Source of the DNA: Desulfocicer sp963675955
GTDB taxonomy: Bacteria > Desulfobacterota > Desulfobacteria > Desulfobacterales > Desulfobacteraceae
Direction of reading: 5' to 3'
Length of the DNA: 64,000 nucleotides
NCBI GenBank assembly: GCA_963675955.2
Contig: CAXXVR010000002.1
Span: forward strand, 992,001-1,056,000
The first letter of the stretch is position 1. Every line of letters starts with the position of its first letter. The position numbers and the translations under genes were made by a program. Positions 41,501 to 45,070 of this stretch are shown piece after piece. A model generated the notes under the pieces. The model saw only the letters and a list, made by a program, of their open reading frames with translations, was not told the DNA's origin and made no database searches.

Positions 41501-41810
41501 TCCGGACATGCCATTTACGGAGATGGGGATGGATTCGATCATCGGGGTGGAATGGATTAAATCCATTAATGATGAATTCGGCATTTCCCTTGAGGCCATA
41601 AAGATTTATGATTATCCCAACATCCAGGAGTTTGCGGGTTTCCTGGCAGGGCAGTTAGGTGCTGACGATGCCAATGACTCATCCGCTTGTGTAAACCCCG
41701 AATCACCGGCACCGCCAGCTTCATTGGAAGAGCTGTTGCAGCAGGTCCAGCAGGGTGTTTTGGATATTAACCAGGCTGATCAACTGTTAGAAAAATTTAA
41801 AAATTTATAA
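20559..41810 (+). CDS. Trans-AT polyketide synthase 1, five modules, 7083 aa
   Basis: Domains by approximate residue: KS1 8-435 (Cys178), decayed AT 525-910, DH 937-1257, KR 1265-1690, ACP 1714-1798; KS2 1847-2286, KR 2512-2937, ACP 2957-3037; KS3 3095-3529, KR 3730-4212, ACP 4244-4329, internal TE 4404-4719; KS4 4755-5189, KR 5425-5902, ACP 5925-6007; KS5 6065-6484, two near-identical ACPs 6800-7031, C-terminal docking helices 7053-7083. All five KS keep Cys-His-His. The DH keeps HxxxGxxxxP and DxxxQ, and every KR keeps Ser and Tyr. No active AT is present, so malonyl must come from the AT-ER protein. KR1 and KR2 have the Asp of the B-type LDD motif; KR3 and KR4 lack the full motif. There is no loading module. 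The start at 20559 follows GAGGGAGAAG; an upstream TTG at 20511 overlaps the exporter gene. The last module feeds the beta-branching cassette encoded next. Confidence 0.95.
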   Translation: MSYKQKSNKTDIAIIGMACRFPGADNYNAFWDNLEKGVNSIKEVPPGRWEINRHYSSEPDKPNKSVSKWYGLIEDVDKFDNRFFNISPGEARYMDPQQRLLLEEAWRCIEDSGVALTELRKNRTDVYVGKADWDYILNAQSADINIHTVLGNHSSLLSNRISYMLGLRGASLTIDTACSSSLFAVEKAREALLSCSTEYALVASSCVHCHPLKYIAFSKGHIVSPDGQCKTFDKDANGFVLGDGVGALLLQRLEDAIMGKKHIYGIIKGGATNHGGRGITISSPQVTAQAEVLSAAYEQAGIGPDSINYIEAHGTGTLIGDPIEVEALTTVFRQHTDKKQFCKIGSVKTNIGHTGGSAGMAGIIKVLMMMRAGKIPPNLNFNTPNPVIDFEDSPFQVPTKLCDWTSSDKKTALRAGISAFGFGGANAHVVIEAPPLITEPKRTDNDKGLFTLSAKSEQSLIALLDSWKAFARTDQFNHLSMGDICKTLATGRESFVYRFGCIVDNHDELCTFLNEAPSSFSIQEKRPLCLRIGECEWKGWEDLKPLFKDNALFEPEMEHIISALEKTKAGGKKVPGLHRKKWGANHQLYRFMAGYAFLKSFLEISGIVPDLLVGETKNSGFLTALTLSGSLSVEDALEVLSGRLNAPDIVLRRPDITFFNPVALKPVYPFHFDAEYLQNLRKNLSITDEAAAHYLSKAASMLDNQFTFKHYVAEWDAVLKTKGSNIRQIINDEKRFADEKCIFSVIIANCIRKLNRKWNISEKNIAASPEFFEIVDLITNNIMPKEIAVALFQEDDPDFEAVADTLNGNQKNIDAATDCSILKEQKLTEIGDFAQWLKKTENTVICDPEGMLCCDFGTLVVDGSVKDSVVMDMAQPSAAIVGNTMLKLWLKGVETNFRTLYPDGSFQKVALPVYPFKGESYWLSRDKEQMPGGTGGEIKLHPLLHWNTSDLSEQRFSATFTGDEFFLADHRVKGRKVLPGVAHLEMARAALAMAAGTPENQGQAIVLKNVVWVRPIVFEGGLLHVNIGLFPLENGEIGYEIYEGSGVRPGEDVLQVSLSGDTDISAARAPRAGDHKAPAQVFSQGTARFERIREASVSDIKAFKAQCSRAVIPAAKHYGWLKEAGLDLGLTFQGIETIYVGDDCAMARLVMPSGVEPTMEGFVLHPGLLDAALQTASCLFNSSGAFELSIPFSLKSIEIFRGTATPMWSLARKAKGSASPKQNRVEKSMPAFDVEIYDASGNLCVRVLDIAFRKPKFEINTGMGTLMLHPMWREEDAGGRWSALDYHRHLILVCGGDGISETALKSHLKDAEVQVLLSDRETIDERFQDYANQVFKAIQDEILHAKAISAETARRKKLIQVVLSGPEINPWLHGLSGLLKTAHLENPGLVCQLIEMDLALIMNKGGLDSIEEKLRQNGACPDDSVVRYTAGKRLVQRIEEVVEESSDFLWKDGCTCLITGGLGGLGLIFAREISQRVKDATLILTGRSKPGSARQTLIDGLKKAGAKVEYRRVDVGKKDELASLITHIGKVHGPLTGVIHSAGVISDNYILKKSIDEFEAVMAPKVKGLVNLDLTTKDQPLDFFIIFSSMAGSLGNIGQADYACANAFAGGYAVYRNRLLEMNRRRGRTVSIHWPLWKDGGMKVGTETEKMMWHNMGMVTMGTQAGIDGFYRSISTGHSHIMVIDGDVSTIRQKLVSATPLPENETAPLQAPLADADGNQLRNHIQKILLNEISQMMGIPKASINTRASLEKYGLDSISLTEFTNNLNTDYGLELAPTLFFEYSNVDSLSRYLAAEHGAAFAPRMVGKVEPEPSLASPDRELSEIPFIPQKVRHRFAMALSTQKQVADPLEPVAIIGISGRFPMAEDIEAFWENLAKGKHCISEIPEDRWDWKALYGASSGNRTDIKWGGFIDGVGEFDPSFFGISPREAELMDPQQRLMMLYAWKAMEDAGVPPGSLAGTKTGIFVGTGGNQYAQIIARADMPVESYTSTGCIPSVGPNRMSYFLDVHGPSEPVETSCSSSLVAIHRAVEAMANGSCDMAIVGGVNTIITPDFHLSFGNAGMLSKDGKCKTFSDRADGYVRGEAVGMLFLKKLGQARQAGDHIYGVIRGTAVNHGGRSSSLTAPNPKAQTDVLVQAYRRAGIDPRNIGYIEAHGTGTSLGDPIEIEALKAAFKERYAETGSSDVVDTHCGLGSVKSNIGHTELASGVAGVIKVLLQIKHKTIVRSLHCDTVNPYIRLENSPFYIAREAREWAPPLNVSGHVLPRCAGVSSFGFGGTNAHVVIEEYINETANNTMIANDTMVETSAREIMERGTGSPYLFVLSARNEVRLKNYAQVMSDFLVRTDKTDADLADIAYTTQTGREPMEERLGLIVGSIEELLVKLGSFVAGEENTEGLYHDSVRRNKDTMAVFEADDELMEAVDKWIHRNKYSNLLSFWVKGLNFDWNALYGDVRPRRISLPTYPFARDRYWAGGELGIGTTGKTDLSQSNVINSFDLWAVGPSKTEENPVERTRTGAMMFKRSWKEKTVNAAAHQPVYEKHIIAMCEPINSMWKAVRADIQDAQFIKLESRTQTMDGRFSQCALKLFETIRTTLNAKPQGRVLLQVLVSPGQDSSMDHGLFSGLSALLKTAHMENPRIIGQFIEIGETGSVHGVLKDNSRHPEDTHIRYRDGKRMVAGFEEIGGVQEKPTAPWKDGGVYLITGGAGGLGLIFAKEIAACVNNPVLILTGRSKLGAEKQVRLDALRSTGARVEFRQSDVTRKMELQKVIDGIVSDFGGLNAIIHAAGIIKDNFIINKTPQEFEMVLAPKVAGITCLDEVSSNLNLDFFAVFSSGVGAVGNKGQSDYACANAFMDDYALYRDSLVKEGKRKGKTLSINWAPWKEGGMSIDMVIKEMMAQGTGIVAMETDTGLRAFYQAFFLEHPVVMPLEGEVQLMRRHIMGTQPELSRSPSGPGALHTAPGLLYEKIQSRLKFLFAEITRVPMADIDPDEPFEGFGIDSFMITRLNGRLEELFPEVPKTLFYEYRTLRELTRYFTREYPRECMGWAGIEHGVVKENSVESCNYKKPCHRLPIPQSPLRHARRQGDGNAGIAGEGGKEPIAVIGMSGRYPLAKNLKAYWENLKAGKDCIREIPEDRWPLNEFFHSHPDEAVTQGKSYCKWGGFIDDFADFDPLFFNISPKEGMNMDPQERLFIEVCWEVFEDAGYTKERFKNVCDGRVGVFAGITKTGYELYGPDLWRRGEITHPNTSFASLANRVSFLFNFKGPSIPIDTMCSSSLTAIHEACEHLYRNECDMAVAGGVNLYLHPSTYTRLCSLRMLTCDNKNKSFGQGGDGFLPGEGVGAVLLKPLGQALEDGDPIHALIRGTGINHGGRTSGYTIPSPVAQAELIRSVMEKAGVTSREISYVEAHGTGTELGDPIEISGLTQAFGKDTHDVVSCAIGSAKSNIGHLEAASGIAGLTKIVLQMQHGKLVPSLHAETLNPNIDFHKTPFTVQQKLEDWRPPEIDGKRAPRIAGLSSFGAGGANAHVIIEEFPDRRDEIKNFDRHNAYENNVDSAIFVLSAKNEDRLKAYALRMEQSLDSRLNLADVTYTAQTGREPMDVRIAMTVNSVAQIKEKLKGYIAGLDDIEDFYQGSVRGNKDTAVLFQADEDLQKAVSTWVAKGKYARLLDLWVRGLAFDWNLLYEGKIKPRRISLPTYPFAKERYWPIDKNSLGMNVGGAIPWKSTEHIASLQKQETCLMTFEEYLADKPLSDGRLSAEAGDTVRTLVCLLAKTTHQETVLKTLKRLSPEIEVVFVTLDHLNNAPVRKRDGEDAYQREARNHYRIFNGNYHSMENVFSAIVQDYGAVYAVLYMPALEDPEVVRDFSAIVSCIKAMAVVGLTNIRFLLAAQPTQGPDRCYPDSWVGFERSLGLVMPRMQLGVVVAKDDPTASIDMAAWTQRLWGEMCAEKIESAVYEGDKRFVYRIRPTKIGHGESLVKPNHTYLITGGCGGLGGLFAHHLVEKHTVNLILTGRSPMDEKKQALIKEIKTHNPKAQVVYLQADVGDPVAMGEGLAEYKRRFGPIAGVIHAAGIEDTATILDKDITTFDETLRPKIRGVLVLDEVLKDEPLDFICYFSSSSAILGDFGWCDYAVANRFLMAHGDFKKVQNAKTLPFVIHWPLWRAGGMGFDSEDSARIYLKSSGQRLLETKEALALFDRLLSGKGGQHLVLAGEPSRINVFMGFSQDQSQVSRSTSTSIISGKGSPTEMKRFSVKECLERDLKDHISKILAIPSGQLDVDINLAEFGFDSVGLTELGAGLSDFYDIEISPAIFFEYNTIEKLVDYLAVKYRDVVSKFYGGSTGENNLLSAVPVSGLPPASILSGPFLTDKGKMPWNFQVKSGDMAAWIKRYPECIPLAGGPLNGGGDKKPCFWIHPLTGSVEPYLKIARNMDTGLPFFGIRSKGFGTERGFLDNITEMARYYIEIISGIDPEGPYQLAGFSMGGVIAYEMTRQLQKKGQKVSNLLLLEPPFPSGTATAEAVDKIAMDSETILTTGNFFLYSHLKKTSDSNDFEESCLVNPDMATLKGHALIEYLAADCREKGVMQPVELIADTIENMCLSFAHNKKALASHGVSPLPFPEEVDIYYFIQQESDSGKIDFEKSKNRKRGITGTHSGHQRYPLHDGTRKLLGDDLTHDEHHYLMWKKLLPGLNTVRVPLSNHFDFLSNRKGLDVIIDKCRSIYQNSSSKDNIALKIKKDGMTSLTASRKVQNFRISDDCNDRQQKAVAIVGMSGRFPMARDLDEFWTQLSQGCDCISEIPKDRWDWKALYGDPLKAGNKTKVKWGGFMDNVGDFDPMFFGIAPREAQWMDPQQRLLMLYVWKAMEDAGYCASSMAGSKTAMFIGTGVSGYNSRIYSSGLDLEGYYGTAILPAMGPNRMSYFLDLHGPSEPVDTTCSSSLVAICKAVEAIKSGVCESAIAGGVNLIIDPAFHISLDRLGMLSRDGRCRTFSDQADGYARGEGVGMLFLKSLEAAKQEGNHIYGIIRGCAVNHGGRANSLTAPNPRAQVAVLKEAYEKAGVDPDTVGYIETHGTGTVLGDPIEVEALKTAFKELGQRRGSSEALKPHCGLGSVKTNIGHLELAAGVAGVIKVLLQIKHKTIVKSLHCDTVNPHIKLEGSPFYIAKSSHDWIPRQDRIPRRAGISAFGAGGVNAHVVIEEYMGKTVEPPVEIIGEAGSVLPAIFVLSAKNEERLKQYALTMGAFFDSSLKNGTSPALVDVAFTSQVGRDAMEERLALIVGSVEELRDKLKKFGAGNGPLEGVFSGNVKRDKETLALFTADDGFGAILDKWVRLGNYRNLLSLWVKGLDFNWYKLYGKQRPGRISLPTYPFTEKRYWINERCEEKSTGRGADRPLSQPLLHELNSALPARNSHWVSTTDGFSPVDHGGGAFLSQLPADLMTFEEYLEPQKIITGQGRSVKTLLFFLTEADNGEYIADALKKLSPETQVLFISGGDDYAKVSRNHYQVSKINGETYQKAIADIVRHHGAVDAVIYMFDAITAAGANVDIFYILQAMAAVNISSPVRFLMAAQLPEGPECCYAQSLVGFERSLPMVMPRMQLGVIYRKIKRMFKNDGADTDTVADITHWLKILWQELHAQKIESAVYDQDKRHVYRNRETTSETIESLGELIQPRKTYLITGGCGGLGGLLARYLVKKYGVNLILTGRSPMNESIQNLLGEIKDENRNAGAIYVQADICNADAMKKAIKDAETVFGNLSGVVHAAGIESQVDIFGKDVNIFKNVLNPKIDGTMALDEAMREQNLDFICYFSSASAILGDFGACDYAIANRFMAAFADYKNVVQSKEKHIVIHWPLWKDGGMGFDFDDGTEVYLKSSGQRLLETGEGLELFHRLLSHDGTKHLVLAGKPQRIRGFLGLLENEPSPEVTLMPLRSGRRKEMRGFSVAQCLEYDLKAHIARLLGIDLDELDADTNLADFGFDSILFSKFAAGLTEFYKTEITPSIFFGNPTIERLVQYFLEEHGGVVEAFYAEVERVQVHNKSDQCKTVGSLSSSTSVLSSSSSSGPRKSMLQSAGLGDAVPESIAIIGMSGRFPEARSIDEMWEILSTGKEAVSEIPLERFDWRGYYGEEKNSTGPEIVSNRCGILPGVSEFDASFFEISPKEAAWMDPRQRLLLQESWKALEDAGYGPWHIQKNRMGVFVGMESGDYRTLSCGEKGITSDHEGVSAVRLAYFLNFSGPAMAINTACSSGLVAAHQACQSLRTGECDTAIVAGVNLTLSPETFISLGKSGMMSPSGRCFAFDKRADGMVPGEAVVSLVFKRLTDAERDNDQIYAVINGSGINYDGRTNGITAPNQSAQAELLKAVYDRYRIDPEKITHIVTHGTGTKLGDSIEINALVDAFKGYTKKPRFCALTSTKTNFGHCFAASGLVSLVGLVQALRYETIPESINFSQENDHIKWSESPFYVNGTARPWNVVKGEQRLGAVSAFGMSGTNVHMVVQSHTKNTMATDMEIKPCYLLVFSAKQEAVLEDKIKDMAAFFNKNHMETADLAHISLTLSMGRHHFAHRRAIVVQDSDDAVHVLNQLIRHEKSPKIFKGEVLRGFKGQQAIRASAEEMLNQAADKKCGNQAYREILYGLAELYCQGYDIQLNRLLNPGKPSDFRLPTYPFRRQRHWISDLDVLKVEDQRKGTKKDGVTIDNKDAVKDPIASSTGHDDAQDAMVSTAGHDHAAAAISSGKTAWIKLMPLYSDSLPLDVQKAQPRKPITLSDTTAALPVLQTLDGIPGKAASGIMLDTLSDAQADTRLSEEYPVHSHDIALDQPVSKLLKASLAEALYMDQSDIDPDMPFTEMGMDSIIGVEWIKSINDEFGISLEAIKIYDYPNLREFAGFLASKLSVKGDDGTNDADTFVKPVPALPPNTPKPLSALPSAPLSGLRISDEDVSDTPPGIVLDMPGAGPGIESADPAHLPRSENITLPGSLLKKLKASLAEALYMDENDIDPDMPFTEMGMDSIIGVEWIKSINDEFGISLEAIKIYDYPNIQEFAGFLAGQLGADDANDSSACVNPESPAPPASLEELLQQVQQGVLDINQADQLLEKFKNL
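22133..23290 (+). other. Decayed acyltransferase domain inside PKS module 1
   Basis: Between KS1 and the DH is a ~385-residue segment that lines up with a cis-AT in order and length but has lost its key residues. The GQGSQ region reads IGECEWKG (from residue ~532), and the GHSxGE elbow reads GETKNSG (residues 614-620), with Thr where the serine should be. The text around the elbow is still AT-like (FLEISGIVPDLLV before it, SGSLSVEDALEVLSGRL after it). The segment ends in the usual post-AT linker VALPVYPF. It cannot transfer acyl groups and may be a structural remnant. Confidence 0.7.
33770..34715 (+). other. Internal thioesterase domain within PKS 1
   Basis: A full alpha/beta-hydrolase thioesterase of the type I PKS/NRPS family lies between the ACP of module 3 and KS4. 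It has CFWIHPLTGS at the oxyanion strand, the nucleophile elbow GFSMGG (Ser4474) and a C-terminal His4693 in SNHFDF. At the position where the terminal TE of this pathway has Asp (VMLDS), this domain has Glu4501 (LLLLEPP). It is therefore probably either a Ser-Glu-His enzyme or weakened. Possible roles are removal of stalled chains, off-loading of a shorter product, or a branching reaction. Confidence 0.8.
40981..41180 (+). repeat. Tandem ACP repeat, copy 1 (beta-branch acceptor ACP)
   Basis: This ~200-bp unit recurs at 41452-41651, 471 bp (157 codons) downstream, about 90 percent identical by eye. One ~95-bp stretch has a single mismatch. It encodes an ACP with GMDSIIGVEW: phosphopantetheine Ser6836 and a Trp six residues later, the flag of ACPs served by HMG-CoA-synthase cassettes. 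Confidence 0.85.
41452..41651 (+). repeat. Tandem ACP repeat, copy 2 (beta-branch acceptor ACP)
   Basis: Second copy of the unit at 40981-41180, with the same GMDSIIGVEW motif (Ser6993, Trp6999). The intervening ~90-residue linker is Pro/Ala-rich and not repeated. Near-identity at the DNA level points to a recent duplication or to gene conversion. Confidence 0.85.
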
Positions 41811-41864
41811 AAACCTGAGATGTCCCATATTTTGATATGAACATGACTTATGAAAGGCTTATTG

Positions 41865-42116
41865 ATGGAAAAAAATGCAATATTTGAGCTTGTTGTAGAA
41901 AATACTTGTGCGGTGATTCCGGCATTGAAATCACATTCGTTTAAACCCGAAGACAGTTTGAAGGATCTGGGTGCCAATTCGATTGACCGCACCGATATAC
42001 TGGGCAAATTGATGGAATCATTATCCCTTGATATCCCCCGGGTGAAACTTTTTGGTACCCGAAATATTGGTGAACTGGTGGATCTTTTATCTCAATATTC
42101 GCTTAAGAATAACTAA
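41865..42116 (+). CDS. Stand-alone donor acyl carrier protein of the beta-branching cassette
   Basis: An 83-residue single ACP. The modified serine is Ser39 in LGANSIDRTD. The NSIDR pattern is typical of the dedicated donor ACPs of HMG-CoA-synthase cassettes (AcpK/PksG-associated type) and differs from the DSIxGVEW of the acceptor ACPs in PKS 1. It should carry acetyl derived from malonyl and hand it to the HMG-CoA-synthase homologue encoded next. I chose the ATG at 41865 over 41850 because GAAAGG lies upstream of it. An intrinsic terminator separates it from the next gene. Confidence 0.88.
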   Translation: MEKNAIFELVVENTCAVIPALKSHSFKPEDSLKDLGANSIDRTDILGKLMESLSLDIPRVKLFGTRNIGELVDLLSQYSLKNN

Positions 42117-42145
42117 GAAAAATAAATCCCTTTGGGGGAAAACGT

Positions 42146-42174
42146 AAAACCTGCCGTTTTGGGGCAGGTTTTTT
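42146..42174 (+). terminator. Intrinsic terminator or attenuator inside the operon
   Basis: AAAACCTGCC (42146-42155) pairs perfectly with GGCAGGTTTT (42163-42172) around a 7-nt loop, and the right arm runs into a T-run of six (42169-42174). It lies between the donor ACP and the HMG-CoA-synthase gene, only 14 bp before the latter's start codon and next to its ribosome site (AAGGGAG at 42179-42185). It could reduce transcription of the downstream cassette, PKS 2 and NRPS, or be read through under control. Confidence 0.75.
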
Positions 42175-42188
42175 ATCAAGGGAGCAAT

Positions 42189-43448
42189 ATGACTATCGCC
42201 GGAATCGAAGCAATGAACGTTTACGGAGGAATGGCTTATCTTGATGTAGAGGTGCTGGCTGCCCACCGTAAACTGAATAACCAGCGGTTTAAAAATCTTT
42301 TGATGAAAGAAAAAACCGTGGCACTGCCCTATGAGGATCCTGTATCATTTGCTGTTAACGCCGCTAAACCGATCATTGACGCTCTGTCCGAAGATCAGAA
42401 GAACAGCATTGAGATGGTGATAACCTGTACGGAGTCGGGAATTGATTTTAGTAAATCCATAAGCACTTATGTCCATGATTATCTGGGATTGAAGCAAAAC
42501 TGCAGGCTCTTGGAACTTAAAAACGCCTGTTATTCGGCCACCGCCGGATATCAAATGGCGATTAATTTTATTCTTTCCAGAACCTCTCCAGGAGCCAGGG
42601 CATTGGTCATAGCAACCGATATTTCAAGATTTGTCGTTGCCGATGGTGGTGAGGCCCTAAGTGAGGACTGGTCGTTTGCAGAACCCAGTTCCGGGGCGGG
42701 GTCCGTGGCTATGCTCATAGGAGATTCTCCTTCGGTTTTTCAGACGGATGTAGGGGCCAACGGTTATTATGGTTATGAAATCATGGATACATGCAGACCC
42801 ATCCCTGACTCAGAGGCCGGGGATTCGGATTTGTCGTTAATGTCCTATCTGGACTGCTGTGAAAAAGCCTTTCAGGAATACTGCAAGCGGGTCAGTGGCG
42901 TTGATTATCGCAGCGCCTTTCATTATCTGACCTTCCACACCCCGTTTGGAGGTATGATAAAAGGTGCCCACCGCACCATGATGCGGAAAACGGCAAAAGC
43001 TGACCCAGTAGAAATTGAAGCGGATTTTAACAGGCGGGTTGCGCCCGGGTTGAGCTATTGTCAACGTGTTGGAAATATCATGGGAGGAACTGTGTTTCTT
43101 TCTCTTGCAGGCACCATTGATCATGGTACCTTTGACACGCCAAAGCGGATTGGGTGTTTTTCATACGGATCTGGCTGCTGTTCTGAGTTTTACAGCGGTG
43201 TGGTAACTCCCAATGGGCAGAAATTGCAGCGCGGTTTTAAGATCGAAGACCGCCTGAACCAGCGCTATCGTCTGTCCATGGAAGAATACGAGGCGTTATT
43301 GAAGGGAAGTGGTGTTGTTAAATTCGGTACCCGGAATGTTAAATCTGATTTTGATTTAATTCCCGACCTGAACCTTTCCGGTGGGGAAGGAAAGCTTCTG
43401 TTTCTGGAAGAAATTAAAGAATTTCACCGGGAATACAGATGGTTTTAA
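42189..43448 (+). CDS. HMG-CoA-synthase homologue for polyketide beta-branching (PksG-like)
   Basis: A 419-residue enzyme that adds an acetyl carbanion from the donor ACP to the beta-keto group of the chain on the tandem acceptor ACPs, giving an HMG-like intermediate. The catalytic residues of the family are visible: Cys114 in KNACYSATAGYQ, Glu82 in CTESGIDFSKS and His250 in FHTPFGGMIKGAH. The N-terminus MTIAGIEAMNVYGG is the family start. ATG 42189 has GGGAG upstream, whereas an in-frame TTG at 42132 would run through the terminator hairpin. The gene is followed without a gap by ECH1 (TAATG overlap). Confidence 0.93.
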   Translation: MTIAGIEAMNVYGGMAYLDVEVLAAHRKLNNQRFKNLLMKEKTVALPYEDPVSFAVNAAKPIIDALSEDQKNSIEMVITCTESGIDFSKSISTYVHDYLGLKQNCRLLELKNACYSATAGYQMAINFILSRTSPGARALVIATDISRFVVADGGEALSEDWSFAEPSSGAGSVAMLIGDSPSVFQTDVGANGYYGYEIMDTCRPIPDSEAGDSDLSLMSYLDCCEKAFQEYCKRVSGVDYRSAFHYLTFHTPFGGMIKGAHRTMMRKTAKADPVEIEADFNRRVAPGLSYCQRVGNIMGGTVFLSLAGTIDHGTFDTPKRIGCFSYGSGCCSEFYSGVVTPNGQKLQRGFKIEDRLNQRYRLSMEEYEALLKGSGVVKFGTRNVKSDFDLIPDLNLSGGEGKLLFLEEIKEFHREYRWF

Positions 43449-44209
43449 TGGACTATAAAACCATTAATGTTCGTTTTGATGGGCCGGTTTGTTTTTTGCA
43501 GATGAATCGCCCCGAAGCAGGAAATGCCATTAATGCACTTATGGTTAAAGAGTGTGGACAGGTATTGCAGGTCTGTGAAGCATCTGCCACCATCGTTGTC
43601 CTGGAGGGGTTACCAGATTGTTTTTGTGTTGGTGCCGATTTTTCGGAAATAACGGATAAGGCCAAAAGCGGGCAGGCAGCTCCGGCTCCTGAACCTTTGT
43701 ATGATCTGTGGTTGAAACTTGCCACCGGGTCCTATGTCAGCATTGCCCATGTCAGGGGGAAGGTGAATGCAGGAGGCATCGGGTTTGTATCGGCATGTGA
43801 TATCGCGCTTGCCAACGACAAAACTTTCTTTAGCCTTTCTGAGTTGTTGTTTGGGCTGTTTCCCGCCTGTGTTCTTCCGTTTCTTATCCGGCGCATCGGC
43901 TTTCAAAAGGCCCATTATCTGACCCTCACCACAGCCCCTGTCCCGGCTCAAAAGGCCCATGAGTGGGGGCTTGTTGATGCCTGTGAACCTGACAGTGAAG
44001 CTTTGGTACGTAAACATCTGCTTCGGCTCAGACGCCTGTCAAAAAAGGGGATAGGACGGTATAAGCGCTATATGAATGGCCTGTGCGTTTTGCCGTTTCA
44101 GATGAAATCCCATGCCATTGAGGCCAACAAAGAAATTTTTTCCGATCCTGGAATTTTAGAGGGGATTATCCGCTACAGGGAGCAGGGAAAATTTCCATGG
44201 CAAGCCTGA
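43448..44209 (+). CDS. Enoyl-CoA-hydratase homologue ECH1 (dehydratase, PksH-like)
   Basis: A 253-residue crotonase-fold enzyme, expected to dehydrate the HMG-like ACP intermediate. It starts like family members (YKTINVRFDGPVCFLQMNRPEA) and has the two oxyanion-hole regions, GADFSEI and VRGKVNAGGIGFVSACDIALA. The segment SELLFGLFPACVLPFL is characteristic of the ECH1 subgroup of beta-branching cassettes. The start codon overlaps the HMG-CoA-synthase stop as TAATG. Another in-frame ATG at 43439 would add three residues and cannot be excluded. Confidence 0.9.
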   Translation: MDYKTINVRFDGPVCFLQMNRPEAGNAINALMVKECGQVLQVCEASATIVVLEGLPDCFCVGADFSEITDKAKSGQAAPAPEPLYDLWLKLATGSYVSIAHVRGKVNAGGIGFVSACDIALANDKTFFSLSELLFGLFPACVLPFLIRRIGFQKAHYLTLTTAPVPAQKAHEWGLVDACEPDSEALVRKHLLRLRRLSKKGIGRYKRYMNGLCVLPFQMKSHAIEANKEIFSDPGILEGIIRYREQGKFPWQA

Positions 44210-44306
44210 TGCACTGTTGTGTAATGCCTGCCAGCTGTGGCGGGTGGTTTACGGTGTTGACAGGCTTGGTTTTTTTAAAGAATTGCGCTGTAAATTGGAG
44301 AAAACA

Positions 44307-45056
44307 ATGGCCCAATCCGTTGTGAGTATGGTGGAAATTGAAGATGGAATCGTGTTGGTGAAAATGGAAGACAGGACCCATCGGAATACCTTTTCCCCTG
44401 AATTGATACACGGTGTGAAACAAGCATTTAAAGCAATTGAAAAAAATGAAAGCTATAAGGTCGTTATACTGACCGGATATGGTAACTATTTTTGTTCTGG
44501 AGGCACGCAGGATGGCCTGTTGGCCATCAATGAAGGTAAAGCCCAGTGCACCGAGGCCAATCTTTACTGTCTTCCGCTGGAATGTAAGATCCCCGTTGTA
44601 TCTGCAATGCAGGGGCACGGCATTGGAGGGGGATTTATCTTCGGGCTGATGTCTGATTTTGTTATTCTGGGAAGGGAAAGTGTTTATACAGCCAATTTCA
44701 TGAGATTTGGGTTTACGCCGGGTATGGGCTCTACGCTGATTGTGACCGAAAAACTGGGTTTAAGCCTCGGCCAGGAGTTGCTGTTCACCGCCGCTACCTA
44801 CCGGGGGGGGGAACTTGAAAAGCGGGGGATACCCTTTTTGGTTCTGCCGCGGGAAAAGGTTCTGCCCCATGCGCTTAAACTGGCGCGAAATGTAGCTGAA
44901 AAACCGCGCATTTCCTTGGTTATATTGAAAGATCATATGGTTGCATCCCTTCGGGAAAGGCTGCCGTCTATCATTGAAAAAGAACTTGCCATGCATGATA
45001 AAACCTTTCATCTGCCGGAGACAAAAGAGCGGATTATGGGTTTGTTTGGGAAATAA
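44307..45056 (+). CDS. Enoyl-CoA-hydratase homologue ECH2 (decarboxylase, PksI-like)
   Basis: A 249-residue crotonase-fold enzyme, expected to decarboxylate the 3-methylglutaconyl-ACP made by ECH1 and fix the position of the beta-branch double bond. Visible marks are the oxyanion-hole segment MQGHGIGGGFIFGLMSDFVI and the ECH2 hallmark ANFMRFGFTPGMGSTLI. The start at 44307 has TTGGAG upstream; the frame is open back to 44217, but that extension does not look like the family. A 97-bp gap separates it from ECH1. PKS 2 starts 14 bp downstream with an N-terminal enoylreductase, an order reminiscent of the ECH2-ER pairs in curacin-type pathways. Confidence 0.9.
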   Translation: MAQSVVSMVEIEDGIVLVKMEDRTHRNTFSPELIHGVKQAFKAIEKNESYKVVILTGYGNYFCSGGTQDGLLAINEGKAQCTEANLYCLPLECKIPVVSAMQGHGIGGGFIFGLMSDFVILGRESVYTANFMRFGFTPGMGSTLIVTEKLGLSLGQELLFTAATYRGGELEKRGIPFLVLPREKVLPHALKLARNVAEKPRISLVILKDHMVASLRERLPSIIEKELAMHDKTFHLPETKERIMGLFGK

Positions 45057-45070
45057 CAGGAGACATACAA

